Source: Candidatus Fermentibacteraceae bacterium
GTDB lineage: Bacteria > Fermentibacterota > Fermentibacteria > Fermentibacterales > JCC-6
NCBI GenBank assembly: GCA_029932015.1
Contig: JAOZQW010000088.1
Location: forward strand, 1-8,287
Reading direction: 5' to 3'
Length of the DNA stretch: 8,287 bases
Shown: positions 1-6,976 of the stretch, piece after piece
Layout: every line of letters begins with the position of its first letter
Numbering within the stretch: position 1 is the first letter of the stretch
The notes under the pieces: generated by a model
The model's input: only the letters and a program-made list of their open reading frames with translations
Database searches by the model: none
Told to the model about the DNA's origin: nothing
Made by a program: the position numbers and the translations under genes

Positions 1-2427
1 TGGTTTCCGGCCACCATTTCCTGCTCATCCGGCGAGTCCGACTGCATAGTCAAGATCCGAGGGAATACTTCGCCTGAGTTTCCGAAGAAGAGCCTGGCGA
101 TCAATCTGGATGATCAGTCGATCCTGGGGCGAACCCGCCTTAATCTGAATGCCCAGTACCGCGACCTGAGCCAGATGAGAAATGGGCTGGGAATGCTTAC
201 AACAAGACTGCTGGGGTATCCGGCCCCGCTTACGAGGCATTCGGTTCTCTATGTGAATGGTGAATACTGGGGAGTCTACCTCGATATAGAGAGGATTGAC
301 TCTGATTTCCTGCAGCGCAACGGCTACTCAGATGGTCCCCTCTTCAAGGCGACCGATCATGCGGCGAGATTCGCCTGGCTCCCGACAGGGATCTCGCAGA
401 CTTTCGGCTATAGACCCATGTCTGACAGCGATATCTATCTGCCGGAGCTCAGGAGGCTCATTGATGCTGTCCTGTCAGACGGTAGCCCTGAAATCGATAT
501 CGGGATGTTCCTCGCCTATTATGCCGTGGTCATCGGGATAGTGGATAATGATGGCGGTTCGATGAACTTCTACATTCACAGGGGAGCTGACGGAAAGTGG
601 AGCATTTTCCCGTGGGACAGAGACAGCAGTTTCGGGAGCGAGTGGGGAGGTTTCTACAATCCGGAGCTGGCATTGTGCACGTCACTTCTGCATCTTCAGC
701 GTACATCGCTCTATTGCCGTCTCCTTCAGAATGACCAGTACAGAAGTGAGTTCGACCGGAACCTACTGGATATCTCCCGGCTGATGTCAGACGATCTGCT
801 TGCCGCAGCCGATTCGATCTATTTAGAGATAAGGGAGGATGTCTACCGTGACTCCATGAAGCAGGGAACGAACGAGCAATTCGATCAGGCCTATCATGAG
901 CTGCGGGATTTCCTGATGAATCGGGCTGAGTTCATCGGGGATGAGATGATAGGGCTCTACGAACCGGTCCCGGTCTGCTCAATTGTGATCGATCCTGTTC
1001 ATCTGAGTCCGGAGGATGACACTGTGCATATCAGAGCCTGGACAGATGGCCGAGCCCTTGAATGCTGGCCTTTCGCCACGATGGACAGGGAGGATCTGTG
1101 GGAGGTCCATCTCGATGAAGTGCCGGGTTCATCGGGAACCGAGTGGTGTGGGAGTTTCCCTGTTCAGGAGGATACATATGCGGTCTACTTCGCCTTCAGG
1201 ACGAGGTCCCCGGCAACCGAGGGTAGCGAGCAGCCTCCATATTTCCATTTCTTCCCGGATTACGGATACATGATCTACAGTCACGATTACTGGTTGAATA
1301 CTCACCCTGCTTCAATAAGGCTTGAGGCGCCGTTCGGGACAGATGAACTGGAGCTTGGAAGTCCCATCCACTTCGGTCCCGATCTGTGGACAATGCCGCT
1401 TATCAATGGCGGAGCCGATCTTCTCGACCTGTCACTCTGCGTACTGGAGTTCGGGGAGCCAGTCAGCAGGATATTTCTCGCTGAGCACACCATTATTCCT
1501 CCGGGGGACACTCTGCTGCTGACAAATGATTTCCAGTCTGCTCAAGTCCAATGGCCCTGGAAAGTATTTGCAGGCAACTGCTCCGCCCCGATCATATCCG
1601 GGAGCACGCTGCGTCTGCTTGACCCGGGCTGGAAGGAGGTGCTTCAGCTGACCGTGCCGGATGCTGATTCAGCAGTTCTTGCCCCCCCTGACCTCCAGAT
1701 CAGCGAGCTGTGGCATTCCGGTGGGGGAGCCTTCCTCTCGGGGGACTGGATCGAGCTGTACAATCCTTCCATTGAAATGATAGATGTTGGTGGATTCGTA
1801 CTGGGTGATCAGGATGGCAACCGTTCGATGATCCCATGGGAGCGAGCTCACATCGCTCCTGATGGATTTCTAGTGATATGCAGGGATATCGACCGTTTCA
1901 GGCTGGTTTATCCCTGGGTCGATAATGTGATTGAGGGTCTGGGTTTCGGTCTCTCAAATGACGGTGATATCATCACGCTCTATGATCGTTCCGGGAGGAG
2001 ATTCCATACTCTAGCCTATGAGGTGCAGTCGCCCTGGCCCGAAAGCAGGGACAAAATCCTAAGTCTGCTCTCACCTTGGCTTCCCCACGGAGACCCATCC
2101 AGCTGGCAGGCCATTGATCCTCCGGGAACTCCGGGGCAGCGGAATCCGGAGTGGTTTGCCTTCGGTTCATGGCTTTCGATCACTGCGCTATGGCCTAATC
2201 CTTCCAGCGGTCCGCTGGAGTTTGAATACGAGGCAATGGACCCGCCAGTTGAGGGATTCATTTTCGATTTGTCAGGAAGGCTTATTGAGAACTTCGGTGA
2301 ACTGCCCCCTGATGGAGACAGGTTCATCTGGGATGCAGAGGGGAGTCATGTTCCTCCGGGTGTGTATTTTCTCGTTCTCAGGTCATGCGGGAGAATGACC
2401 TCCAGGAGATTTGTCAGACTGCGCTGA
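1..2427 (+). CDS. Secreted CotH-kinase-like protein with lamin-tail modules and C-terminal sorting tail (5' partial)
   Basis: The frame is open from base 1 to the TGA at 2425-2427, giving 808 visible residues; the internal ATG at 175 is not the start because the family signature begins before it. CotH family marks (numbered from base 1): IRGNTSPEFPKKS at 19-31, LNLNAQYRDLSQMRNGL at about 46-62, an ND/NFY stretch at 183-191, and FPWDRDSSFG at 203-212, whose aspartates 206 and 208 match the metal-binding WDxD motif. CotH proteins are atypical kinases, in Bacillus phosphorylating spore-coat proteins; the substrate here is unknown. After a beta-rich linker come a weak lamin-tail-like segment (about 453-553), a clear lamin-tail domain (about 564-676, with DWIELYNPS and LSNDGDIITLYDRSG) and a C-terminal tail (about 724-808) beginning WPNPSSG and ending PPGVYFLVL...RRFVRLR, like type IX secretion or FlgD-like sorting tails. 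The protein is probably exported or surface-bound; its signal peptide lies outside the window. The kinase-family call is strong, activity is inferred. Confidence 0.88.
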   Translation, partial: WFPATISCSSGESDCIVKIRGNTSPEFPKKSLAINLDDQSILGRTRLNLNAQYRDLSQMRNGLGMLTTRLLGYPAPLTRHSVLYVNGEYWGVYLDIERIDSDFLQRNGYSDGPLFKATDHAARFAWLPTGISQTFGYRPMSDSDIYLPELRRLIDAVLSDGSPEIDIGMFLAYYAVVIGIVDNDGGSMNFYIHRGADGKWSIFPWDRDSSFGSEWGGFYNPELALCTSLLHLQRTSLYCRLLQNDQYRSEFDRNLLDISRLMSDDLLAAADSIYLEIREDVYRDSMKQGTNEQFDQAYHELRDFLMNRAEFIGDEMIGLYEPVPVCSIVIDPVHLSPEDDTVHIRAWTDGRALECWPFATMDREDLWEVHLDEVPGSSGTEWCGSFPVQEDTYAVYFAFRTRSPATEGSEQPPYFHFFPDYGYMIYSHDYWLNTHPASIRLEAPFGTDELELGSPIHFGPDLWTMPLINGGADLLDLSLCVLEFGEPVSRIFLAEHTIIPPGDTLLLTNDFQSAQVQWPWKVFAGNCSAPIISGSTLRLLDPGWKEVLQLTVPDADSAVLAPPDLQISELWHSGGGAFLSGDWIELYNPSIEMIDVGGFVLGDQDGNRSMIPWERAHIAPDGFLVICRDIDRFRLVYPWVDNVIEGLGFGLSNDGDIITLYDRSGRRFHTLAYEVQSPWPESRDKILSLLSPWLPHGDPSSWQAIDPPGTPGQRNPEWFAFGSWLSITALWPNPSSGPLEFEYEAMDPPVEGFIFDLSGRLIENFGELPPDGDRFIWDAEGSHVPPGVYFLVLRSCGRMTSRRFVRLR

Positions 2428-2431
2428 GAGG

Positions 2432-2437
2432 AAGGAG
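2432..2437 (+). promoter_or_regulatory. Ribosome binding site for the lipoprotein gene
   Basis: AAGGAG lies 6 bases before the ATG at 2444 and decides the start. A TTG at 2411 in the same frame would overlap the upstream gene and spoil the signal peptide. The ATG at 2439 is out of frame and too close to the site. Confidence 0.75.
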
Positions 2438-2443
2438 TATGCG

Positions 2444-2872
2444 ATGTTCGACAGATCAGCATTGAGAGTTGCGACTGCGCTGCTGATATCTCTGGTCACA
2501 GTATCCTGCGGCAGGGGGGAGGGTGAACGCGATGTAGATAGGGTCTCTAATGCAGTGATCGAGGAAACGGGGACTCTCGAAGGCTCGGACCAGCGGGATC
2601 CCGATCACAGTGATCTCATTTTTGATCCATTCCTTTTCAAGGCAGGAGCCTTCAATGAGGTGCATCTCGCGGTGACCGCTGAAACCTTTTCACCGATGCT
2701 GAAGCTCATCGAAGTATCCACCGGAGCTGTTCTGGCCGAGTGGGACTCCGCGTATTCCGAAGACGACATGCTCAGATACACTATTGCCGCTGCTGGAGTT
2801 TATGAGGTCAGGATCTATTCGACAGATGGTGGAGAGGGAGATTACACTCTTCTGATCACGATCCAGCAATAG
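2444..2872 (+). CDS. Small lipoprotein with PPC-like beta-sandwich domain
   Basis: This is a 142-residue protein. Residues 1-22 form a signal peptide: a short charged start (MFDRSALR), a hydrophobic stretch (ALLISLVTV) and Cys22 in the context TVSC. That is an acceptable lipobox although Thr at -3 is not typical. A polar, acidic linker follows (about 23-50). Residues about 55-140 resemble the bacterial pre-peptidase C-terminal (PPC) beta-sandwich: a DPFLFKAGAFNEVHL strand pair, then AAGVYEVRIYS and the closing GEGDYTLLI. PPC-like domains usually serve as accessory, binding or folding modules of exported proteins; no catalytic motif is visible. The gene starts 16 bases after the CotH-like gene, so the two are probably co-transcribed and may act together at the envelope. 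The stop is only 18 bases from the stop of the opposing regulator gene. The lipoprotein call is likely; the PPC assignment rests on pattern recognition and is less sure. Confidence 0.78.
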   Translation: MFDRSALRVATALLISLVTVSCGRGEGERDVDRVSNAVIEETGTLEGSDQRDPDHSDLIFDPFLFKAGAFNEVHLAVTAETFSPMLKLIEVSTGAVLAEWDSAYSEDDMLRYTIAAAGVYEVRIYSTDGGEGDYTLLITIQQ

Positions 2873-2895
2873 CAGTCACTTAAGCTGGAATCAGA
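2851..2895. terminator. Possible bidirectional hairpin between convergent genes
   Basis: TCCAGC at 2862-2867 pairs with GCTGGA at 2884-2889 around a 16-base loop. Outside it TCTGAT at 2851-2856 pairs with ATCAGA at 2890-2895, leaving a 5-base bulge on the left arm. It spans both stop codons and would form in either transcript. There is no run of T on either side, so it is not a standard intrinsic terminator; it may only stabilise or separate the two messages. Confidence 0.35.
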
Positions 2896-5800
2896 CCTGA
2901 TCACTGCCTTCTTCCTGCTCTCCGAGAGCAAGGTATTTCCTGACAGTCTTCGGATCACAGCCAAGCAGCCTCGCAGACTCACTGCGATTACCCTTACATG
3001 CTTTCACTGTTCTTCCAACATGGGTGATGATACAGTCTTCAAGGGATTCTATCCTGTCCTCGGGATCAAGGGTCAATCCCTCGAAATGTATATCATCCCT
3101 TCCGACGATATCCCCGGAGGCGAAGAGCACCGCACGCTGTACGACATTGCGAAGCTCACGGATGTTGCCCGGCCAGGAGTATCCTGCAAGGGTTCTCAAT
3201 GCATCTCTGGAGAAGACAGGTTTTACGTCATCGGGTGCTGTAAGCCCAGCGAAGTGATCGACGAGGAGAGGGATGTCCTCGGCCCTTTCCGCCAGAGATG
3301 GAAGCCTTAGTATCATGACTGCAATTCGATAGTAAAGGTCAGATCTGAATTCCCCTGACGTCGAATCACTCAGAAGGTCGGCATTAGTGGCGCAGATCAG
3401 TCTGAAATCCAGTGTTCTTTCGACAGTATCGCCGAGTCTCCTGATCCTTCCCGTCTCCAGCGCCCTGAGAAGTTTCACCTGCAGTGATGCCGGGAGGTTC
3501 CCTATCTCGTCCAGGAATAGTGTTCCCCCATTGGCAGCCTCCATAAGACCCTGCCTGTCGCTGCTACTTCCTGTATATGCTCCCCTCAGGGCGCCGAAGA
3601 GTTCAGATTCGAGCAGACTCTCCGCGATCGCACCGCAGTCAACTGCTATGAACGGACCGTCTGACCGGTGGCTTTTCGAGTGAACTCCCCTGGCAACCAG
3701 CTCCTTCCCCGTTCCCGTCTTGCCGATAATGAGAACAGGTACATGCATTCCAGAGACTTGCAGCATCCTGCGTTTCAGGTCCAGCATGGACTGGGACCGC
3801 CCGATCATCTCCTCGAAGAGATCTCCATCCGCATCGCTCTCCGGCAATGTTGCAGGTCCAGCACCTGCTACAGCTGCTATCAGGGGTGCGAGCATTCTCA
3901 AAGATGTCAGATCGCTTCCGGATGCGAAGAGGTCCGGCTTCGCGGAGACCCTCTCCTCTCCGATCCCATTCTGTGGCACCAGACTCAGCGATGACAGCCC
4001 CAGTTCCTTCCTGAGCAGAGTCAGGTCGAGTTCATGCGAGTGCTGAGAGGATATCCACTCCGACACGATCAGTATATCGTTCCTCAGCCTCTGCAGGCGT
4101 TGCTCCGATGATAGCTTCTCCAGTTCCTCAGCCAGCACGCTGTTCCTCGTCAGGAAAGCAGCAAGTTCATCACCCTCAAGCATGGAGGAGGTGTTTCTGA
4201 ACGCTCTGAGCAGGTTCTTCCGAACATCCGGATCTGACGGCACTCCTTTCAGGGTGACAAGCTCGAATGCCTTGAGTGGTGATGGGACATCGAGTAGGTC
4301 TGCGATAAGACTACTAAGCTCAGACGGATCATCTGCAAGCAGTATCCTCGCCTCGAGGGCTTCCATCTCAAGACCCAGTTCGCGAGCTTCCATTATCAGT
4401 CTTGACACATCAGCACCTCTGCCGGTTCCAGCTAAAGCCAGATCCACCAGGAGAATGAGATGACGATCCCCCATCAGACTCGCCCTGGCTCTCGCCTGAC
4501 TGAGGATCTCTCTTGCCTCCTCGTCTTCCCCTTCCTGAGTAAGGAGCTGACCCAGATAGAGCAGGCTGAGAGCGTGTCCGAGCGACAGTTCCTGTTCAGC
4601 AGCCATGGCCACGGACCGTCTGGCATCCGGTATGAAGATGCTGCCCAGTCCCAGAAGTACTCCCCTGTAGGCAGTCAGCAGCGAGATGAGCTGGCGGCTG
4701 GTGGCACTTTCATTCTCAGAAGCGTTCCTCTTCATTTCATTGAAAGTATCGATGGAGGAGCGGAGTTCACCTGTTTTCAGTTCAAGAACGTAAAGGTCCG
4801 TCAGGGAAGGTCTCCCGATCGCGGCAGGGGCATCTGAGGCATAGGAGAGGCTGAGTCTGTAATCATCCAGCGCATCAGCCCATCTCCCTAACACCTCGCG
4901 AACGCGGCCTCGCTCCCGAAGGCTGGCAGCCATGAGATGAATGTCCGCCTGATCCCGTGATGTGTCCACTGCGGCGGATGCTGCCTCGAGTGCCCTCGAG
5001 TAATCTCCCATCCGCATACTGATGTTGCTCTCCGAGCAGAGGAGCTCGACAAGATCCTCCCCATCTGCTTCAGCCATCGCTCTCCGGATCGATGGAAGTG
5101 CTTCCGGTGCCCTGCCCATGAGATCCATGGTTCTGGCAAGAAGAAGTGCCGACCTGGTGCCAGCAAGGTTTAGCAGGAGTTCTTCCGCTTCACTGAGCTT
5201 GACCTGTTTGAGCAGGGATTCCGCAAGGAGTAGGAGAATATCCTCCCGGCTGTCATTCACTATGCTGATCTTCCGTATTACCGATTCTGCGGTTATGGCG
5301 TCTCCCAGCGCCAGATGTGCCTTCGCTGCCGGGAGTGAAGGTTCTGGACCGCACTGCGCCAGCACTTCCTCGAACCGCCCAAGGCGAAGCAGGCTCTCAG
5401 TGACTGCTGTCTGCAGATCCCCCTGAACTTCTTCTGATGTCAACGTCGTCAGGACTCTGTAAGCGCCCTCTTCAAGAAGCTGCTCACAGGATATCGGACC
5501 CCTCGGCGGGACCTCAGCCCCCCCTGTGCATCTGTATAGGACCGAACTATCCGCATGCGCTGGAAAACCTGTTCCAGCCTTGCCTGCAGGCAGGTTGTCC
5601 AGGCTCCATTCGTGGGCAACCGATGGCTCTCCATCGATATGAATGAGATGTTCTGGTTCGATATCGAAGCCAGGGTCATTACAGCTCGAAGTGAGAAGCA
5701 GAGTCAGACCCGGTGGTCTGACGCGGGTCAACTCGCTGAGGATGGCGGCAAGATCGCTTGATGCGAATTCGATCTGATCCACAACCAGCAGACGCTGTAC

Positions 5801-6679
5801 GCCGCTCATTACTGGAAAGAGTTCACGAAGCAGAGCTGAGCCTGAATCAATTGGACTCTGTGAAGTATGGGGTCTTCCCGGAAGCGGTCTGAGAGATTCG
5901 CGAGGTGTGCACCTGATGTATCTTGCAATCCATCCCTTCTCGATAACCGAAGTGGACATTATGGAAGTGACAGTGTCTCTTCTCTTCCATTCCCCTCCAT
6001 GAAGAAATGTCACACTGTCATGAATGGGGTCCTTGATGTACCGATCTATTTCCTTCAATTGAACCGGAGCATCAGGTATCCCGGATACGGCTTTGATCCT
6101 GTCTTCCATAGAGATCCTGCTCATGAGTTCGACAGCAGTCTGATCACTTCCGTTCCAGAGGTACCCTCTCGAGCGAATGAGTGTCTGTCCGAGCATGAAG
6201 AGATCTGAGTATCCGTTCGGTGGAGCACCCGCGATGATCTCCGGTGCTGGATGAGAGGGACTTCCGACCAACCCGCTTCCCCAGCAGATGAATTCCAGAT
6301 CTCCATTTACGTTGATGAAGCATTGAGGTGTGATATCTAGATTGAGCCATCCGGAATCATGGAGAGCAATGACCGGCTCGATCAACCTCTCGAGTGGTTG
6401 TGGAGGTCCCTCCCAGGCAGTGAGCCCCTCTGCCGGGATAGACAGGCAGTAGCGTCCGTCCTGAAGGATAGCAAGCCTGTCTGGAAAGTGTATGCCGGAG
6501 ACTTTCATTTCGGACATCATGCGCAGTACGCTTTCGAGAGGGTTGATCTCCCCCTGGAAAGGGAAGACTCTCCCCAGTCTCAGCTCGCCATCGGGCGTAC
6601 TGAATCGAATCTCCATCCTGTCACCGGAAAGGTGTTTCCTCGATAGTATAGAATTTTGAGCGAGCACATCAGCTGTCAT
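2891..6679 (-). CDS. Sigma-54-dependent activator: pseudokinase, STAND-like, TPR, AAA+ and Fis-HTH domains
   Basis: This is a 1262-residue enhancer-binding protein. The ATG at 6679 is chosen because GGAGGT sits 4 bases upstream. The C-terminal half is a complete sigma-54 activator. Its AAA+ domain (about 958-1192) has Walker A GKTGTGKE at 986-993, a GAFTGA-loop variant GAYTGS at 1033-1038, Walker B GGTLFLDEIG at 1051-1060, ATNADL at 1097-1102, arginine fingers in FRSDLYYR at 1111-1118 and sensor II in WPGNIRELR at 1169-1177. A Fis-type helix-turn-helix lies at about 1212-1250 (GNRSESARLLG). The first 210 residues follow protein-kinase order: LNLDITPQCF at 112-121 in place of HRDxKPxN, CWG at 132-134 in place of DFG, APE at 145-147 and SDLFMLG at 158-164, so the kinase is probably inactive. 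Residues about 220-350 look like a STAND NTPase with a Walker B-like strand (RLLVVDQIEF, 296-305) but no proper P-loop. TPR-like helices fill about 400-800, then a possible coiled coil at 848-895. No receiver or PAS domain is seen. It is divergent from a sigma-54 promoter, its likely target. Confidence 0.92.
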   Translation of the reverse strand: MTADVLAQNSILSRKHLSGDRMEIRFSTPDGELRLGRVFPFQGEINPLESVLRMMSEMKVSGIHFPDRLAILQDGRYCLSIPAEGLTAWEGPPQPLERLIEPVIALHDSGWLNLDITPQCFINVNGDLEFICWGSGLVGSPSHPAPEIIAGAPPNGYSDLFMLGQTLIRSRGYLWNGSDQTAVELMSRISMEDRIKAVSGIPDAPVQLKEIDRYIKDPIHDSVTFLHGGEWKRRDTVTSIMSTSVIEKGWIARYIRCTPRESLRPLPGRPHTSQSPIDSGSALLRELFPVMSGVQRLLVVDQIEFASSDLAAILSELTRVRPPGLTLLLTSSCNDPGFDIEPEHLIHIDGEPSVAHEWSLDNLPAGKAGTGFPAHADSSVLYRCTGGAEVPPRGPISCEQLLEEGAYRVLTTLTSEEVQGDLQTAVTESLLRLGRFEEVLAQCGPEPSLPAAKAHLALGDAITAESVIRKISIVNDSREDILLLLAESLLKQVKLSEAEELLLNLAGTRSALLLARTMDLMGRAPEALPSIRRAMAEADGEDLVELLCSESNISMRMGDYSRALEAASAAVDTSRDQADIHLMAASLRERGRVREVLGRWADALDDYRLSLSYASDAPAAIGRPSLTDLYVLELKTGELRSSIDTFNEMKRNASENESATSRQLISLLTAYRGVLLGLGSIFIPDARRSVAMAAEQELSLGHALSLLYLGQLLTQEGEDEEAREILSQARARASLMGDRHLILLVDLALAGTGRGADVSRLIMEARELGLEMEALEARILLADDPSELSSLIADLLDVPSPLKAFELVTLKGVPSDPDVRKNLLRAFRNTSSMLEGDELAAFLTRNSVLAEELEKLSSEQRLQRLRNDILIVSEWISSQHSHELDLTLLRKELGLSSLSLVPQNGIGEERVSAKPDLFASGSDLTSLRMLAPLIAAVAGAGPATLPESDADGDLFEEMIGRSQSMLDLKRRMLQVSGMHVPVLIIGKTGTGKELVARGVHSKSHRSDGPFIAVDCGAIAESLLESELFGALRGAYTGSSSDRQGLMEAANGGTLFLDEIGNLPASLQVKLLRALETGRIRRLGDTVERTLDFRLICATNADLLSDSTSGEFRSDLYYRIAVMILRLPSLAERAEDIPLLVDHFAGLTAPDDVKPVFSRDALRTLAGYSWPGNIRELRNVVQRAVLFASGDIVGRDDIHFEGLTLDPEDRIESLEDCIITHVGRTVKACKGNRSESARLLGCDPKTVRKYLALGEQEEGSDQV
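5566..5596. repeat. Palindromic repeat with CCTGCAGG core inside the regulator gene
   Basis: TGCCTGCAGGCA at 5581-5592 is a perfect 12-base palindrome. It lies within a looser dyad in which AACCTG at 5566-5571 is repeated inverted as CAGGTT at 5591-5596. On the minus strand it encodes LPAGKAGTG (residues 363-371), a low-complexity peptide unlike its surroundings, placed between the STAND-like region and the TPR helices. Comparable LPAGKAG or LPAGRQAG peptides are, from memory, frequent in proteins of uncultured bacteria where short palindromic repeats entered genes in frame; this could not be checked here. Confidence 0.5.
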
Positions 6680-6683
6680 GCAT

Positions 6684-6689
6684 ACCTCC
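6684..6689 (-). promoter_or_regulatory. Ribosome binding site for the sigma-54 activator
   Basis: The minus strand reads GGAGGT, 4 bases before the ATG at 6679. It fixes the start at 6679 rather than at the in-frame TTG at 6784, which has no such site and would add 35 hydrophobic residues translated from AT-rich promoter DNA. Confidence 0.8.
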
Positions 6690-6705
6690 ACAGGGAAAAT
6701 ATGGA

Positions 6706-6733
6706 GATATACTCTAAATGTCCATGCTGACAA
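6706..6733 (-). promoter_or_regulatory. Candidate sigma-70-type promoter for the activator gene
   Basis: On the minus strand TTGTCA (plus 6728-6733) and TATATC (plus 6706-6711) are separated by 16 bases, matching TTGACA in five and TATAAT in four positions. Transcription would start near 6699, leaving a leader of about 20 bases that still contains the ribosome binding site. The surrounding DNA is AT-rich, so chance matches are likely. Confidence 0.35.
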
Positions 6734-6805
6734 CATAGAGAATAATACTATAAACAGAGTAAATATTAAGTAGACACCTCTCAAATGGACGCAATCGAAG
6801 TACTA

Positions 6806-6860
6806 CGTGCAAAACACGGGAAATAATCCCTAAGTAGGTAAAAATTCCCGTATCAACACG
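6806..6860. promoter_or_regulatory. Candidate upstream activator sites of the sigma-54 promoter
   Basis: Two overlapping symmetries are visible. ACGGGAA at 6816-6822 and TTCCCGT at 6845-6851 form a perfect 7-base inverted repeat centred near 6833; extending outward by two bases gives 8 of 9 matches. In addition CGTGCAAAACACG at 6806-6818 resembles CGTATCAACACG at 6849-6860, with AACACG repeated 42 bases apart, about four helical turns. The region lies about 85-140 bases upstream of the predicted start near 6944, the usual distance for enhancer sites of sigma-54 activators, and upstream of both predicted transcripts, so it is not a transcribed hairpin. Binding by the adjacent regulator is inferred from position only. 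Confidence 0.45.
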
Positions 6861-6893
6861 CAGCAGCAATAATCCAATAACCATCTAAATCGA

Positions 6894-6906
6894 TGTATGA
6901 CATGCA
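6894..6906. promoter_or_regulatory. Short imperfect dyad next to the -24 element
   Basis: TGTATGACATGCA is symmetric at TG-ATG-CAT-CA around position 6900, with mismatches at the third and eleventh bases. It ends 12 bases before the -24 element. It could be an operator or another activator site, but so short a dyad may be chance. Confidence 0.25.
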
Positions 6907-6917
6907 GTAACGGAAGT

Positions 6918-6933
6918 TGGCAAATTGATTGCT
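6918..6933 (+). promoter_or_regulatory. Sigma-54 (-24/-12) promoter of the beta-propeller gene
   Basis: TGGCAA at 6918-6923, five bases, then TTGCT at 6929-6933 matches the TGGCAC-N5-TTGCW consensus in all but one position, with the invariant GG (6919-6920) and GC (6931-6932) at exactly the required spacing. The expected start of transcription is near 6944, giving a leader of about 33 bases that holds the ribosome binding site at 6964-6970. It is the only such match I found in the intergenic DNA, and the divergent gene encodes a sigma-54 activator, which strongly supports the call. Confidence 0.85.
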
Positions 6934-6963
6934 TTTCCATTTGATGAAAGATCAACTAACCCG

Positions 6964-6970
6964 AAAGGAG
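6964..6970 (+). promoter_or_regulatory. Ribosome binding site for the beta-propeller gene
   Basis: AAAGGAG ends 6 bases before the ATG at 6977, which is followed directly by a signal peptide. Confidence 0.8.
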
Positions 6971-6976
6971 ACAGAA

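Noticed and set aside
175..177. ATG at 175 as the true start of the CotH-like gene
   Set aside because: The same frame is open to base 1 and already encodes the conserved RGNTSPEFPKKS region, so the start is outside the window.
2016..2327. Minus-strand open frame of 103 codons
   Set aside because: It is opposite the lamin-tail and sorting-tail coding region of the CotH-like gene and has no features of its own.
2411..2443. TTG start for the lipoprotein gene overlapping the CotH-like gene
   Set aside because: It would place 11 polar residues before the signal peptide and ignores the AAGGAG at proper spacing from the ATG at 2444.
5022..5426. Plus-strand open frame of 134 codons, rich in Ser and Arg
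   Set aside because: It is the antisense shadow of the TPR region of the regulator, with composition typical of a shadow frame.
6680..6784. N-terminal extension of the regulator from a TTG at 6784, adding a membrane-like hydrophobic segment
   Set aside because: It has no ribosome binding site, is translated from AT-rich intergenic DNA and overlaps the candidate promoter, while the ATG at 6679 has GGAGGT at good spacing. A membrane anchor would be interesting, but the evidence favours the shorter form.
6816..6851. Inverted repeat as a transcription terminator or riboswitch hairpin
   Set aside because: It lies upstream of both predicted transcription starts, has a 22-base loop and lacks a T-run, so an operator or enhancer role fits better.
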